A stretch of DNA of 64,000 nt from Terriglobia bacterium (lineage in GTDB: Bacteria > Acidobacteriota > Terriglobia > Terriglobales > Acidobacteriaceae), in the NCBI GenBank assembly GCA_020073665.1, contig JAIQEU010000004.1:62001-126000 (forward strand). The letters are read 5' to 3'. Every line of letters begins with the position of its first letter. Within the stretch, counting starts at the first letter, position 1. A model generated the notes under the pieces. That model saw only the letters and a program-made list of their open reading frames with translations. It made no database searches and was not told where the DNA came from. Positions 17,807-25,918 of this stretch are shown in pieces. Made by a program: the position numbers and the translations under genes.

Positions 17807-18883
17807 TTAGCGGAACCGCAGCAGCACAACCACTAGGACCACAACCGCCACCAGGATTCCGACCAAGTACTTGTGGGACTGCAGCCAGCCTTCCTGGTTG
17901 CCGGCGGTAATCTGGGAAAGGAATTCTGGAGCTTCGTTCCCGGCCTCGCTGGGCTTGAGTTCCCCAGCCGGTACGCGTGCTGCTTCGCAATCCAGGCACA
18001 GCGTTCGTCCCTCGGAGACCGGAAATCCGCAGGCCTCGCATTTGCGGATTTTGCCCGTCTCCGTCAACAGCACAGGTTTGGGCTGATCGGCTGCGGGTGC
18101 AGGCAGGGTTTCGGGCAGCTTCGCCACCGTCTCCACTGCTGGCTTTGCCGCTTGCAGTTTTGCGGGCTGCTGGTTGATCGCGGGATGCTCGAATTCGGGA
18201 TCGAACTGGGGCGCGTCTTCTAAGGTACCCACCGCCACAATGGCGGCCGTTGGCGGGTCCACCTTCGCGGCAATTTCCTGCTCCGCCCGCTTGGCCGCGT
18301 CGGCGTGTTCAAAAGCCGTCTGGATCATCTCGGCCAGCCGTTGCAGGGCGGTAATGTCCCGCTCCTCAAAGGCGTAGGCCCTGCCGGAAAAAAGTTCGAA
18401 GACCCCGTTCACTTCCTGCTCGCGCTGCAGCGGCATCACCACCACCGACGCAATGCCCAGGGCACGACAACTTTCCCGGTTCACGCGGGGATCGGTCTCG
18501 GCGTTGTCGCAGCGCAAAATCTGCCGGGTGCGGACGCTTTCCCCCGATAGCCCGGAATTAATCTGGAGATGCGCACCCAGTTCTGGCGCCGACGGTCCCG
18601 CGGTGGCGCGGCAGATCATGTCTCCGCCGACTCGCAATGCGATCGCCGCTCCGGAAGCCCCGGTAATGTACTGGGCCCGCTCCACCAACAGTTGCAGCGC
18701 GGAATCGAGATCGCGCAGCGCCATTTCGCTTAGCGACTTTCCGCCGTCATCGCCGGGAAAACGCAGAGGCTCCCGCACCGGGACCGGCGCAAGCGCAGCC
18801 GATTCGCCGCCCTCACCCGGGGCCGCAACGGCTTCGGGCAAAGGCTGCGCAGAGCCACGATCAACAATGGAATATCGGTCCAT
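17807..18883 (-). CDS. GAF-domain protein with zinc ribbon and C-terminal membrane anchor
   Basis: A 358-residue protein. A GAF domain (about 60-190) contains 'ALQLLVERAQYITGASGAAIAL' and 'VVVMPLQREQEVNGVFELFS'. A two-CxxC zinc ribbon (CEACGFP and CLDCEAA) lies near residues 285-305. A single C-terminal helix, YLVGILVAVVVLVVVLL, would make it a tail-anchored protein facing the cytoplasm. The start at ATG 18881-18883 follows AGGAG at short spacing; a TTG-initiated extension to 18976 is possible. It may be the last gene of the chr operon (same strand, about 125 bases after chrA) or independent. The signal sensed by the GAF domain is unknown. Confidence 0.76.
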   Translation of the reverse strand: MDRYSIVDRGSAQPLPEAVAAPGEGGESAALAPVPVREPLRFPGDDGGKSLSEMALRDLDSALQLLVERAQYITGASGAAIALRVGGDMICRATAGPSAPELGAHLQINSGLSGESVRTRQILRCDNAETDPRVNRESCRALGIASVVVMPLQREQEVNGVFELFSGRAYAFEERDITALQRLAEMIQTAFEHADAAKRAEQEIAAKVDPPTAAIVAVGTLEDAPQFDPEFEHPAINQQPAKLQAAKPAVETVAKLPETLPAPAADQPKPVLLTETGKIRKCEACGFPVSEGRTLCLDCEAARVPAGELKPSEAGNEAPEFLSQITAGNQEGWLQSHKYLVGILVAVVVLVVVLLRFR

Positions 18884-19007
18884 GCACTCCTGACAGCGCA
18901 CCAATGAACGTATGGCCGGAGTTTCGCTCACCGGGAGATGCAGTGTCAACGAGAAAGCCGGAAGCCCCCACACCAAAGGTCGTAATCGTATCGCCGAGCC
19001 GAAATCG

Positions 19008-20135
19008 TCAGTGCCGCAGCGCCAGGCCAGCCACGGCTGCTACCGCAATAATCACCGGTTCGGGGATTCTCCATTTCATCAGCACCCCCAGGCTCACAGC
19101 GCCAATCAGGATGGTTGGGACGTCGTAGATGGATCGCCGGGCAAGCACAATCACGGACCCAGCGATGGCTCCGGTGGCGGCGGCGGTCACTCCACGCACA
19201 AACGCGTTGAGCTGAGGATTTTTCGCCCAACGCTTGTACGATGGCGCCAGAATAATCACCACCAAGTATACCGGCAGGAATACGCCCAAAGCCGCAGCCG
19301 TCGCGCCGCTGACTCCCGCCACCAGATATCCGATAAAGCCGACCGTGATCACCACCGGCCCGGGAGTAATCATGGCGACTGCGACCGCGTCGACGAACTG
19401 GCGGTCGGTGAGCCAATGATGTCCCTGCACCACGCCACCGTAGAGAAACGGCACGATAGCGAGTCCACTGCCAAAGACAAACATCCCGGCTTTGGCGAAG
19501 AATCCGAAAATCTCCCACAGCGGGCCGCTCACCGGCAGGGCGAATCCGGCCAGCAGCAGGTTCGTCACTCTGCTTGCCCGGAGTACCTTCGGCCAGGCTT
19601 TCACCAACAGTGCGACCACGCCACCCATCAGGAATAACCAGATTTTCTCCTGCGAAGTCCAGGCGGTCGAAACCGCAAGCACCAGGAAAATCGCCCAGAG
19701 CAGCGGGTCTTTGCCCAGGGTCAGTCTGGTCAGCTTGAATGCTGACCGTGCGATGATCCCGATGACCGCTGCGCCGATCCCGTAGAACATGCCCTGCATC
19801 CAACTCAGCCCGCCATATCGCACGTACGCCGCGGAGAGCGCCAATACCATTACGAACGATGGGAAAATGAAGGCCCAGCCCACCAGCGTCGCGCCCAGAA
19901 TCCCGGCGCGCAGGTAGCCGAGATAGATTGCCAGCTGGGCTGCCAGGGGACCGGGTGCGAGTTGCGCCAGGGCCAGGCCCTCGACGTAGTCCTCTTTGGT
20001 GATCCAGCCCCTTGAGTCCACCAGGTCCTGCTGCATGTGCCCGGCCAGGGCAATGGGGCCACCGAATCCAACCGTCCCCAGCCACAGGAAGTAGCCGACG
20101 AACCGCGCCAGGGATACGGGCTTGGTGGGTTCCAT
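19008..20135 (-). CDS. chrA: Chromate transporter
   Basis: A 375-residue membrane protein with two homologous halves of the CHR superfamily. The N-terminal half carries 'TVGFGGPIALAGHMQQDLV' and 'ALAQLAPGPLAAQLAIYLGYL'. The C-terminal half carries the matching 'AVAMITPGPVVITVGFIGYLV'. About ten transmembrane helices are visible. Characterised members export chromate. It is the last gene of the leftward operon beginning with chrB, nine bases after the DUF1259 gene. The presence of two ChrB-type proteins in the operon supports the assignment. Confidence 0.93.
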   Translation of the reverse strand: MEPTKPVSLARFVGYFLWLGTVGFGGPIALAGHMQQDLVDSRGWITKEDYVEGLALAQLAPGPLAAQLAIYLGYLRAGILGATLVGWAFIFPSFVMVLALSAAYVRYGGLSWMQGMFYGIGAAVIGIIARSAFKLTRLTLGKDPLLWAIFLVLAVSTAWTSQEKIWLFLMGGVVALLVKAWPKVLRASRVTNLLLAGFALPVSGPLWEIFGFFAKAGMFVFGSGLAIVPFLYGGVVQGHHWLTDRQFVDAVAVAMITPGPVVITVGFIGYLVAGVSGATAAALGVFLPVYLVVIILAPSYKRWAKNPQLNAFVRGVTAAATGAIAGSVIVLARRSIYDVPTILIGAVSLGVLMKWRIPEPVIIAVAAVAGLALRH

Positions 20136-20144
20136 CGGGAATTC

Positions 20145-21068
20145 CTATTTCTTCGAGTTGGTCAGGTCCAGCACAGCTCTTAGCCCCTTCGCTAGCGTCA
20201 CGGCATCGTCGTTGGCCCAGAAATGCATGAAGATCAAGCGCGGCTCTTCCATCAGCATGTGACTGTGCACCGCCGTGACCTCGATGCCATTCTCCCGTAA
20301 CGCCTTCATCACCGGGTTGACCTCTTTCCCGGTCAGCACGAAATCGCCGGTGATCGCCGCCTTGCCATCGCCCGTGGGCTGGAAGTTGAGCGCCGTGGCC
20401 ACGCCCATGGTGGGTGGCACGACCATGGCATTCTCGGTAATGGTCTCCGCCCGGGGCACTCCAATCTGCAAAATGCCGCCGTTCACCTTTCCGGTGTGCC
20501 CCAGGATGTCCTCGATTTTCTTCTGATCGATGCCCAGTTCCACCTGTGCCACGGGCACACCGGCGGTATCGGGACCCGGCGTCTTGGTCAGCGCCACCGC
20601 GTCATGGATCGCGTGGGCCATCTTGACTGCATCCCCGTGACTGGCAATGTGCATATACATGACATGCGGCGACTCGCCGAGCAGGTGATTGTGGAGCGCC
20701 GAAATTTCGATCCCGCCCTGCTGCAACTTGCGCATTACCGGTTCGACCTCATCCTCTGTGAGCACCAGGTCGCCCATCACCATGGCACCACCGTCCACAC
20801 GCTGAAACGCTGCCCACGAACCCAGCGCGAATCCGGGCTTGATGGCAATGCTGCCCACCATCACGTGCAGATCCTTGCGCGGCATGCCGAAGCGAATTAC
20901 ATCGCCGGGCTGCATTTGCCCGGGACGGCCCATCACGTCTTCGACCGCCTTCCAATCTGAAACAGCCTGAGCCTGCGCCGCGGCTCCGGGGCTCCCGACA
21001 ACCAGCAGCGCGGCAACAATCACGGTTGATAAGTTGAGCTTTGAAACGGCTACTCGCATGAAAGGCAT
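20145..21068 (-). CDS. Secreted DUF1259 protein (duplicated domain)
   Basis: A 307-residue exported protein with a signal peptide (about 1-32, ending AAAQA) and two copies of the DUF1259 domain. Copy one has 'VMVGSIAIKPGFALGSWAAF', 'GDLVLTEDEVEPVM' and 'ISALHNHLLGE'. Copy two repeats 'GDFVLTGKEVNPVM' and 'VTAVHSHMLME'. The conserved His pairs (HNH, HSH) could bind metal. GGAGG lies just before the ATG at 21066-21068. It sits between the ChrB paralogue and chrA, nine and fourteen bases from its neighbours, so it belongs to the chromate-type operon. Function is unknown. Confidence 0.85.
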   Translation of the reverse strand: MPFMRVAVSKLNLSTVIVAALLVVGSPGAAAQAQAVSDWKAVEDVMGRPGQMQPGDVIRFGMPRKDLHVMVGSIAIKPGFALGSWAAFQRVDGGAMVMGDLVLTEDEVEPVMRKLQQGGIEISALHNHLLGESPHVMYMHIASHGDAVKMAHAIHDAVALTKTPGPDTAGVPVAQVELGIDQKKIEDILGHTGKVNGGILQIGVPRAETITENAMVVPPTMGVATALNFQPTGDGKAAITGDFVLTGKEVNPVMKALRENGIEVTAVHSHMLMEEPRLIFMHFWANDDAVTLAKGLRAVLDLTNSKK

Positions 21069-21082
21069 ATCGCTCCCTCCAA

Positions 21083-21535
21083 CTAGGCCTTCGTCGTTTT
21101 CGAATTCTCTACCCGTAAATATTCATACAACGCGTCGTACAGCGGAAACTGCCGCGCCAGCCGTTCTTCATCGCACAATCCTATGGCCTTGAACCCTTCT
21201 GCGATGGCCTTCAGTCCCGCTCCCTCCGCAGCCACCGCTTCCTGTCCCTTAACATCTGCGGCGCGCACAATCAGGGCTAGCCGTTCGAGTGCAAGATCTC
21301 TTAACTTGTAATCCTCCAATATCGCCTCGAAAGTACAGCGCTCTCCGCGGTGGTTCAATTTGATCTGGCTCAACCGCGGGGCATCGAACGGAATCGCCGG
21401 TTCCCGATTGGCGCGATCTGCCAGTTCACTCTCTTCGACGAATAGGAACTCCGCCTGTGGATCGACAAATCGCCGAATCAGCCACGGACAGGCCACCCGA
21501 TCCACCTTCACATTCCGCCGCGTGATCCATTTCAT
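21083..21535 (-). CDS. Single-domain ChrB C-terminal paralogue
   Basis: A 150-residue protein that aligns by eye with the C-terminal half of the ChrB protein encoded at 23296-24225. Both have a WLIRRF(V/I)DP motif and an HRGE-x-C-(S/T)-FE motif, and both end in a helical region. The ATG at 21533-21535 is preceded by GAGG at six bases; an upstream in-frame start would overlap the previous gene. Stand-alone ChrB C-domains are known beside chromate transporters, sometimes annotated ChrB1. The conserved Cys/His/Asp set could form a metal site. Confidence 0.85.
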   Translation of the reverse strand: MKWITRRNVKVDRVACPWLIRRFVDPQAEFLFVEESELADRANREPAIPFDAPRLSQIKLNHRGERCTFEAILEDYKLRDLALERLALIVRAADVKGQEAVAAEGAGLKAIAEGFKAIGLCDEERLARQFPLYDALYEYLRVENSKTTKA

Positions 21536-21551
21536 GTAGTCCTCGTTGCCG

Positions 21552-22547
21552 CTAGGCTGCAAGATCCAGAGTCAAACCACACTCGGCAGCCACCGCCTTC
21601 TCATACACCAGTGCCGCGGCTGCCACGTCCTGCAACGCCATGCCCGTGCTGTCGAAGATCGCGACCTCTTCTGGCGAAGTCCGGCCGCTCTTCTTGCCGG
21701 CCACCACCTCGCCCAGTTCCGCATGTACTTCAGCCTGATTCATCACTCCGGCAGCGATGGCATGATGCAGATCGCCGATGGTAGCGCACTGCTCCACCAT
21801 GTCGGCCACGACTTTGCTTGCCGCCATGAGCGCGGGGGCCAATTCCTGCTTTTCGGGATTGTCGGCGCCCACGGCCGCGATGAACGTTCCCGGACGAATG
21901 TGCGGCAGCGCCAGCAACGGCTGTCGCGACGTCGTGCAGGTCACACAGACATCGCTTCGGGCCGCAGCGCTTGCCAGATCTGAAACCGCCTCGATTTCGA
22001 TTCTCAATTCTGCGCCGAGTTCCTGGGCAAACTTTCGGGCCTGATCCGGATTGCTGTCGTATGCATATACCTTACGCAAAGGAAGAACCTGCATCAGGGC
22101 GCGCAGCTGTACCCGCCCCTGGCTGCCGCAACCGCAGATCGTCGCCACCTCCGAATCCGGACGCGCCAGGTACTTGGCCGCTACCGCGGTGGCCGCACCG
22201 GTTCGCTGCGCCGTGATTTCCATCGAATCCATGAGCGCCAGCGGCCTGCCGTTTTCGCCATCGCACAAGACGATTACACCCTGGATGGTAGGTAGCCCGA
22301 AACGCTCCCGGTTCTGCGGAAAATTCCCGTTTACCTTGGCGGCAAAATAAGTGCGGCTCAGCCCGAGCACTCCCGCCTTGATGTGGAAGCCACCCCCTTC
22401 CACATGCAGGCCCAGCACTCCCGGAGCCGCTGCCTTGCCTTCCCCAAATAAGCGAAAAGCATCTTCCACCGCCGCGATGCAGGCCTCCATCGTCAGCAGG
22501 CTGGCAATTTCGCCGCGCCGCAACAGCAGGGTGGCCGGGCAGGTCAT
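21552..22547 (-). CDS. Ornithine cyclodeaminase / mu-crystallin family protein
   Basis: A 331-residue NAD(P)-binding protein. The N-terminal substrate domain includes 'KAGVLGLSRTYFAAKVNGNFP', and 'MDSMEITAQRTGAATAVAAKYLA' precedes the Rossmann segment 'VATICGCGSQGRVQLRAL'. Members act as ornithine cyclodeaminase, alanine dehydrogenase, ketimine reductase or similar; the substrate is not readable. Its start overlaps the stop of pepE (four bases), so the two are coupled. An amino-acid enzyme inside a chr operon is unexpected. Confidence 0.88.
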   Translation of the reverse strand: MTCPATLLLRRGEIASLLTMEACIAAVEDAFRLFGEGKAAAPGVLGLHVEGGGFHIKAGVLGLSRTYFAAKVNGNFPQNRERFGLPTIQGVIVLCDGENGRPLALMDSMEITAQRTGAATAVAAKYLARPDSEVATICGCGSQGRVQLRALMQVLPLRKVYAYDSNPDQARKFAQELGAELRIEIEAVSDLASAAARSDVCVTCTTSRQPLLALPHIRPGTFIAAVGADNPEKQELAPALMAASKVVADMVEQCATIGDLHHAIAAGVMNQAEVHAELGEVVAGKKSGRTSPEEVAIFDSTGMALQDVAAAALVYEKAVAAECGLTLDLAA

Positions 22548-23263
22548 GCGGCCTCCACCATGGGTTGCAACAGCGAGCCGAGTTCCGCTCCCGGAGTAAC
22601 TTCTACGGGATTCTCCCCGCGACGAAAGATCCGCGCTCCCGTCACCCCGCGCAGCACTACGGACTCGCCCTCGACCCGCAGCATGGCACCCTCGCGCAGC
22701 CCAATCACCGGTGCGTCATTTTCCTCCAGAAACTGCAAGATGCGTTCCTCCTGCGTCTCCCCCATATGGGTCGACGCGGGATCGGGATCGAGGTAGTGCG
22801 GGCTGATCTGAAAATCCACCAGGCCCAATGAATCGAACGACGGAGGCTGCACGATGGGCATGTCCTTAGTGGTTTTCAGCGTGGGGCAAGCCACGATCGA
22901 ACCTGCGCTTGACCCGATGTACGGCATAGCTTGCATGACTTTGTGGCGGATCATCTCCAGCAAGTCAAAGCTGTAGAGACCAGCCAAGAGTCGAAAGGTA
23001 TTTCCGCCGCCTACGAAAATGGCGTCTGCCTGCTCAATTTCGCGGCGCGGGTTCGAGACATCGTGCAGAGACACCAGCGTGCACCCCATGGCCCGGAACC
23101 GTTCCCGTGCTCGCGCTGTGTATCCATTGCGCTCGTGGACCGCGAACGGCACAAAGGCAATCCGGCTCGCAGGACCAAGAAAATCTCGAATCGCGTTTTC
23201 GGCGTGGTCCAGATAGCCGCTGCCGTAAAGGGTCGAGTTGCTGATCAGTAAAAGACGTTTCAT
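22544..23263 (-). CDS. pepE: Dipeptidase E (alpha-aspartyl dipeptidase, family S51)
   Basis: A 239-residue serine peptidase cleaving Asp-X dipeptides. The sequence closely follows the known PepE pattern: LLLISNSTLYGSGYLDHA at the start, 'VGGGNTFRLL', the nucleophile serine in GSSAGS, 'TTKDMPIVQPPSFDSL' and 'GETQEERI'. The start at ATG 23261-23263 fits the family N terminus. It is followed with overlap by the ocd-like gene. PepE would feed free aspartate or other amino acids, giving a possible metabolic link to its partner. It lies 32 bases after chrB. Confidence 0.92.
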   Translation of the reverse strand: MKRLLLISNSTLYGSGYLDHAENAIRDFLGPASRIAFVPFAVHERNGYTARARERFRAMGCTLVSLHDVSNPRREIEQADAIFVGGGNTFRLLAGLYSFDLLEMIRHKVMQAMPYIGSSAGSIVACPTLKTTKDMPIVQPPSFDSLGLVDFQISPHYLDPDPASTHMGETQEERILQFLEENDAPVIGLREGAMLRVEGESVVLRGVTGARIFRRGENPVEVTPGAELGSLLQPMVEAA

Positions 23264-23295
23264 ATTATCTCCGCGAACGCTGCGGCAAGGTTCTT

Positions 23296-24225
23296 TCATC
23301 CCAATCCGGAATACAATCCCTCGATCAATTCCATCCCGCGCCGAAGCAGTTCATCGTCGGGCACATCCTGCCGAGCCCAGCCGTTCAGCACACGATCCAG
23401 GCCCTGCCCTTCCACCCGACCGAACTTTTCATCTTCCAGGTCGGCATCGTGAATGATCTGCGCGATGCGCTTCACTTTGCCGTCACGGATGGCGAACTCC
23501 TTACAAAGCGTTTCGAAACTGCAATCCTCGCCGCGATGACCGAATCCCTCTGCGGCAAACATGTCGAAAGGAACTGCCTCCGGATGCAAGCCGGGATCAT
23601 CGCCGAAAACAAACCGCGCCCGCGGGTCGATGAATCGCCGGATCAGCCACGCCGACGACACCCGATCGATACCCGGTCGTGGCCGGGTCATCCACACCCG
23701 GTTCAGATACTGCGCCTTGGCCTTCTGTCCGGGCTTGGTGGCAGGCTCGTCGGCCCGTGCCAGCGCCGTCTCTACTTGGGCCCGCAGCGGGTTTTCGAAA
23801 AAGTCGATGGCCGCGATCTCCTGAAACTGGCGGCGCAAGCGGCTTAGCGTGCCCGCGGGGCGGCGCGCGGGCGACAGGCTCAGCAGCTTCTTTAGTTCGC
23901 GCAGCAGCTTTTCGTAGTCACGGACTCGCGCTTCCGTAAACAACTGCCGCAGCCGCTTGTCGGAAAGATCGTCGAACGCCTGCACCCTGACCACTGAGGC
24001 TTGGCCTTTGTAGTTGCGGATGGCTGTTGCCAGCCATTCCAGTTTCTCCTGGTTAGCAGGCCGGTTCGGGAGCACGTATCCGGAGGAGCGCAGCGCCAAT
24101 GCTCCATAACGTTGCAGTTTGCGCCACACTTCCACCCGCGCGCTGGCCCGGCCGGAAGGCAGGCTGAACACCAGCAGCAGCCAGGGAGCCGGACTCGGTT
24201 GAGTCGTTACAGTCATTGCTGACAT
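23296..24225 (-). CDS. chrB: Chromate resistance/regulatory protein ChrB
   Basis: A protein of up to 309 residues. The N-terminal domain (about 14-150) begins 'WLLLVFSLPSGRASARVEVWRKLQRYGAL', as in ChrB proteins. The C-terminal domain (about 175-305) has the WLIRRFIDP and HRGEDCSFE motifs. ChrB is a chromate-responsive regulator in proteobacterial chr operons. Two ATGs compete: 24223-24225, at the edge of the operator, and 24214-24216. No Shine-Dalgarno precedes either. The predicted -10 box (24226-24231) abuts the first ATG, so the transcript may be leaderless and use the second. It is the first gene of the operon. Confidence 0.88.
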   Translation of the reverse strand: MSAMTVTTQPSPAPWLLLVFSLPSGRASARVEVWRKLQRYGALALRSSGYVLPNRPANQEKLEWLATAIRNYKGQASVVRVQAFDDLSDKRLRQLFTEARVRDYEKLLRELKKLLSLSPARRPAGTLSRLRRQFQEIAAIDFFENPLRAQVETALARADEPATKPGQKAKAQYLNRVWMTRPRPGIDRVSSAWLIRRFIDPRARFVFGDDPGLHPEAVPFDMFAAEGFGHRGEDCSFETLCKEFAIRDGKVKRIAQIIHDADLEDEKFGRVEGQGLDRVLNGWARQDVPDDELLRRGMELIEGLYSGLG

Positions 24226-24254
24226 GTTATATCTATAACATTGTCACTTGGCAA
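24225..24254 (-). promoter_or_regulatory. chr operon promoter with overlapping perfect dyad
   Basis: Reading leftward, a -35 box TTGCCA (24249-24254) and a -10 box TATAAC (24226-24231) are separated by exactly 17 bases. The dyad TGTTATA-N2-TATAACA at 24225-24240 is a perfect inverted repeat covering the -10 box and touching the first chrB ATG. A repressor bound there would block the operon. ChrB itself or an unlinked regulator could be the ligand-responsive factor (inference). Confidence 0.7.
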
Positions 24255-24341
24255 GCCGGATTATGCAGGAAGGGGAGCGCGGGCGGCGGGTCGCAGCTCT
24301 TGCGTTCGAAGTCTGAGACCTGAAGTCTATGACGCTTTCGG

Positions 24342-24713
24342 TTACGCCTTCAGGTTGAGTGCCGCCGTCACTTTCTTGGCAATTTCCACGGGATCGTCAT
24401 GCAGTTCGACGCCGATCGACAGATGCCCCTGGGCATACGGCATCAGCAGTTGAAACTGCGTTCCATAGCCGATCACCACGTAGCGAATCCCTCGCATGTC
24501 AATATTGCCGCGCCGCGCCGCAATCTCCAGGACCGTCGGGTTGACGATGAGTTCCTCCATCACATCGCTCTCGGGCGGGTTGTAGGTTGGATGGGCTGGA
24601 CTCTGTTCCATCTCCTCGAGATGGCCACCCTGGTTCACTGCCACGTACCGGATTCTCGGCTCAAGGCGAAACAGCTGCGTACTCAGTTTTTCTTTGCTGA
24701 CAGGACTTGCCAT
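24342..24713 (-). CDS. Small cytosolic protein of unknown function
   Basis: A 123-residue protein with no signal or membrane segment. GGAGGAG lies six bases before the ATG at 24711-24713, a strong translation signal. The C-terminal half, 'GIRYVVIGYGTQFQLLMPYAQGH' followed by an acidic helix, resembles small alpha/beta proteins of the roadblock type, but that resemblance is weak. The N-terminal half contains 'QGGHLEEMEQSPAHPTYN', which has no known motif. It lies between chrB and the DMT transporter, all leftward, 50 bases after the latter. Confidence 0.68.
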   Translation of the reverse strand: MASPVSKEKLSTQLFRLEPRIRYVAVNQGGHLEEMEQSPAHPTYNPPESDVMEELIVNPTVLEIAARRGNIDMRGIRYVVIGYGTQFQLLMPYAQGHLSIGVELHDDPVEIAKKVTAALNLKA

Positions 24714-24762
24714 TCCAGACTCCTCCGATGCAATGGAGAATTAGCGCGCGCAAAGACCTTCT

Positions 24763-25806
24763 TCAATCTGCTGCCGTAGGTTGGGCTGCTGACATGGCCA
24801 CCGCAGCGCGGCCATTCTGTTGTGGATTGGGCCTGCCGCGCGTATTCACCAGCGCCACCGCGGTCAGGATGATCACCGTCGCCGCAATGGTGTGTACCCC
24901 GATGGCTTCTCCGGCCAGCGTCCAGCCGAGGAACACCGCCACCACCGGATTCACATAAGCGTAGGTCGATACCCGCGACGGCGACGCTACGGTCAGCAGC
25001 CAGGTGAACACGGTGAAAGCAACGATCGAACCCATCACCGTGAGGTACGCCAGCGCCAGCACCGAGCGCAGGGTCACCGTGGCCACGTGCACTTGCGCCG
25101 CTTCCCCGGACACACCTGCGGCTAGCAGGAGCCAAACTCCTCCGGTCAGCATCTGCATGGATGCGGACAACACCGTGGAGTTTGGCAGGCGTACGCTCTT
25201 GCTATAGATGGTGCCTACCGCCCAGGCAAAGGCGCTGAACATTGCGGCTGCTGTCGCCAGCAAGTCCAGGTTCCCGGTCTGGCGTAGCGAATCTGGCCCA
25301 ATTAGTAACGCAACTCCGGCAAATCCCAGCACGATTCCCGCCCAAGCCTTGACGCCCAGCCTGTGTTCGGCCCCCTTGGTCCGCCCTAACAATACCGTCC
25401 ACAGCGGCAGCGTCGCGCACAACAACGCCGCCAGTCCCGAGGGGACTCTCTCCTCGGCCCAGGCCAGCATGCCGTGCCCTGCGAGGAACAGAAACGCTCC
25501 CGCGACCACGGCGTATCCCCACTGTTGAGCGGTTGGCGACGGAGTTCCTTTCCGTCGCGCCCACGCGTAAACCAGCGCTCCCGCTAGCGAGTGACGAATA
25601 CCCATCATGAGTAGCGGAGGAATGGTCTCGACGGCATAGCGAATCCCCAGATAGGTGGATCCCCAGATCAGGTACACCGCGGCAAATCCCAGAATGATCG
25701 GCATTCGAGAATGCGCGGATTTCGGCGGATGCGGGCTCGCCCCGATTTCGACCTCAGGGCCGCTGCGAAGCACGGCACGGATATCAGTTGCGCTTTGGCT
25801 GGGCAT
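24763..25806 (-). CDS. EamA-type drug/metabolite exporter (DMT superfamily)
   Basis: A 347-residue inner-membrane protein with ten hydrophobic helices arranged as two EamA repeats. The first begins 'FAAVYLIWGSTYLGIRYAV', the second 'ATAAAMFSAFAWAVGTIY'. The pattern is close to YedA/RhaT-like exporters. The ATG at 25804-25806 follows GGTGAG at eight bases. It is divergent from the ABATE/CGNR regulator gene and has a well-formed promoter between them, suggesting the regulator may control it. The substrate is unknown. Confidence 0.9.
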   Translation of the reverse strand: MPSQSATDIRAVLRSGPEVEIGASPHPPKSAHSRMPIILGFAAVYLIWGSTYLGIRYAVETIPPLLMMGIRHSLAGALVYAWARRKGTPSPTAQQWGYAVVAGAFLFLAGHGMLAWAEERVPSGLAALLCATLPLWTVLLGRTKGAEHRLGVKAWAGIVLGFAGVALLIGPDSLRQTGNLDLLATAAAMFSAFAWAVGTIYSKSVRLPNSTVLSASMQMLTGGVWLLLAAGVSGEAAQVHVATVTLRSVLALAYLTVMGSIVAFTVFTWLLTVASPSRVSTYAYVNPVVAVFLGWTLAGEAIGVHTIAATVIILTAVALVNTRGRPNPQQNGRAAVAMSAAQPTAAD

Positions 25807-25847
25807 GATCGGCACTCACCATCAAAATACATTTAGATGGTCAAAAC

Positions 25848-25876
25848 ATGCTAAAGCTGCTATTCTCACTTGTCAA
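25848..25876 (-). promoter_or_regulatory. Promoter of the DMT exporter gene
   Basis: Leftward -35 TTGACA (25871-25876) and -10 TAGCAT (25848-25853) with a 17-base spacer. In the divergent region the word GATGG (or its near copy AATGG) recurs several times between 25834 and 25890, which could be binding half-sites for the neighbouring ABATE/CGNR protein. The region serves both genes. Confidence 0.62.
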
Positions 25877-25918
25877 GATGGTTTTAATGGTTAGACAATA
25901 ACGTAGACTATCTGTTGG

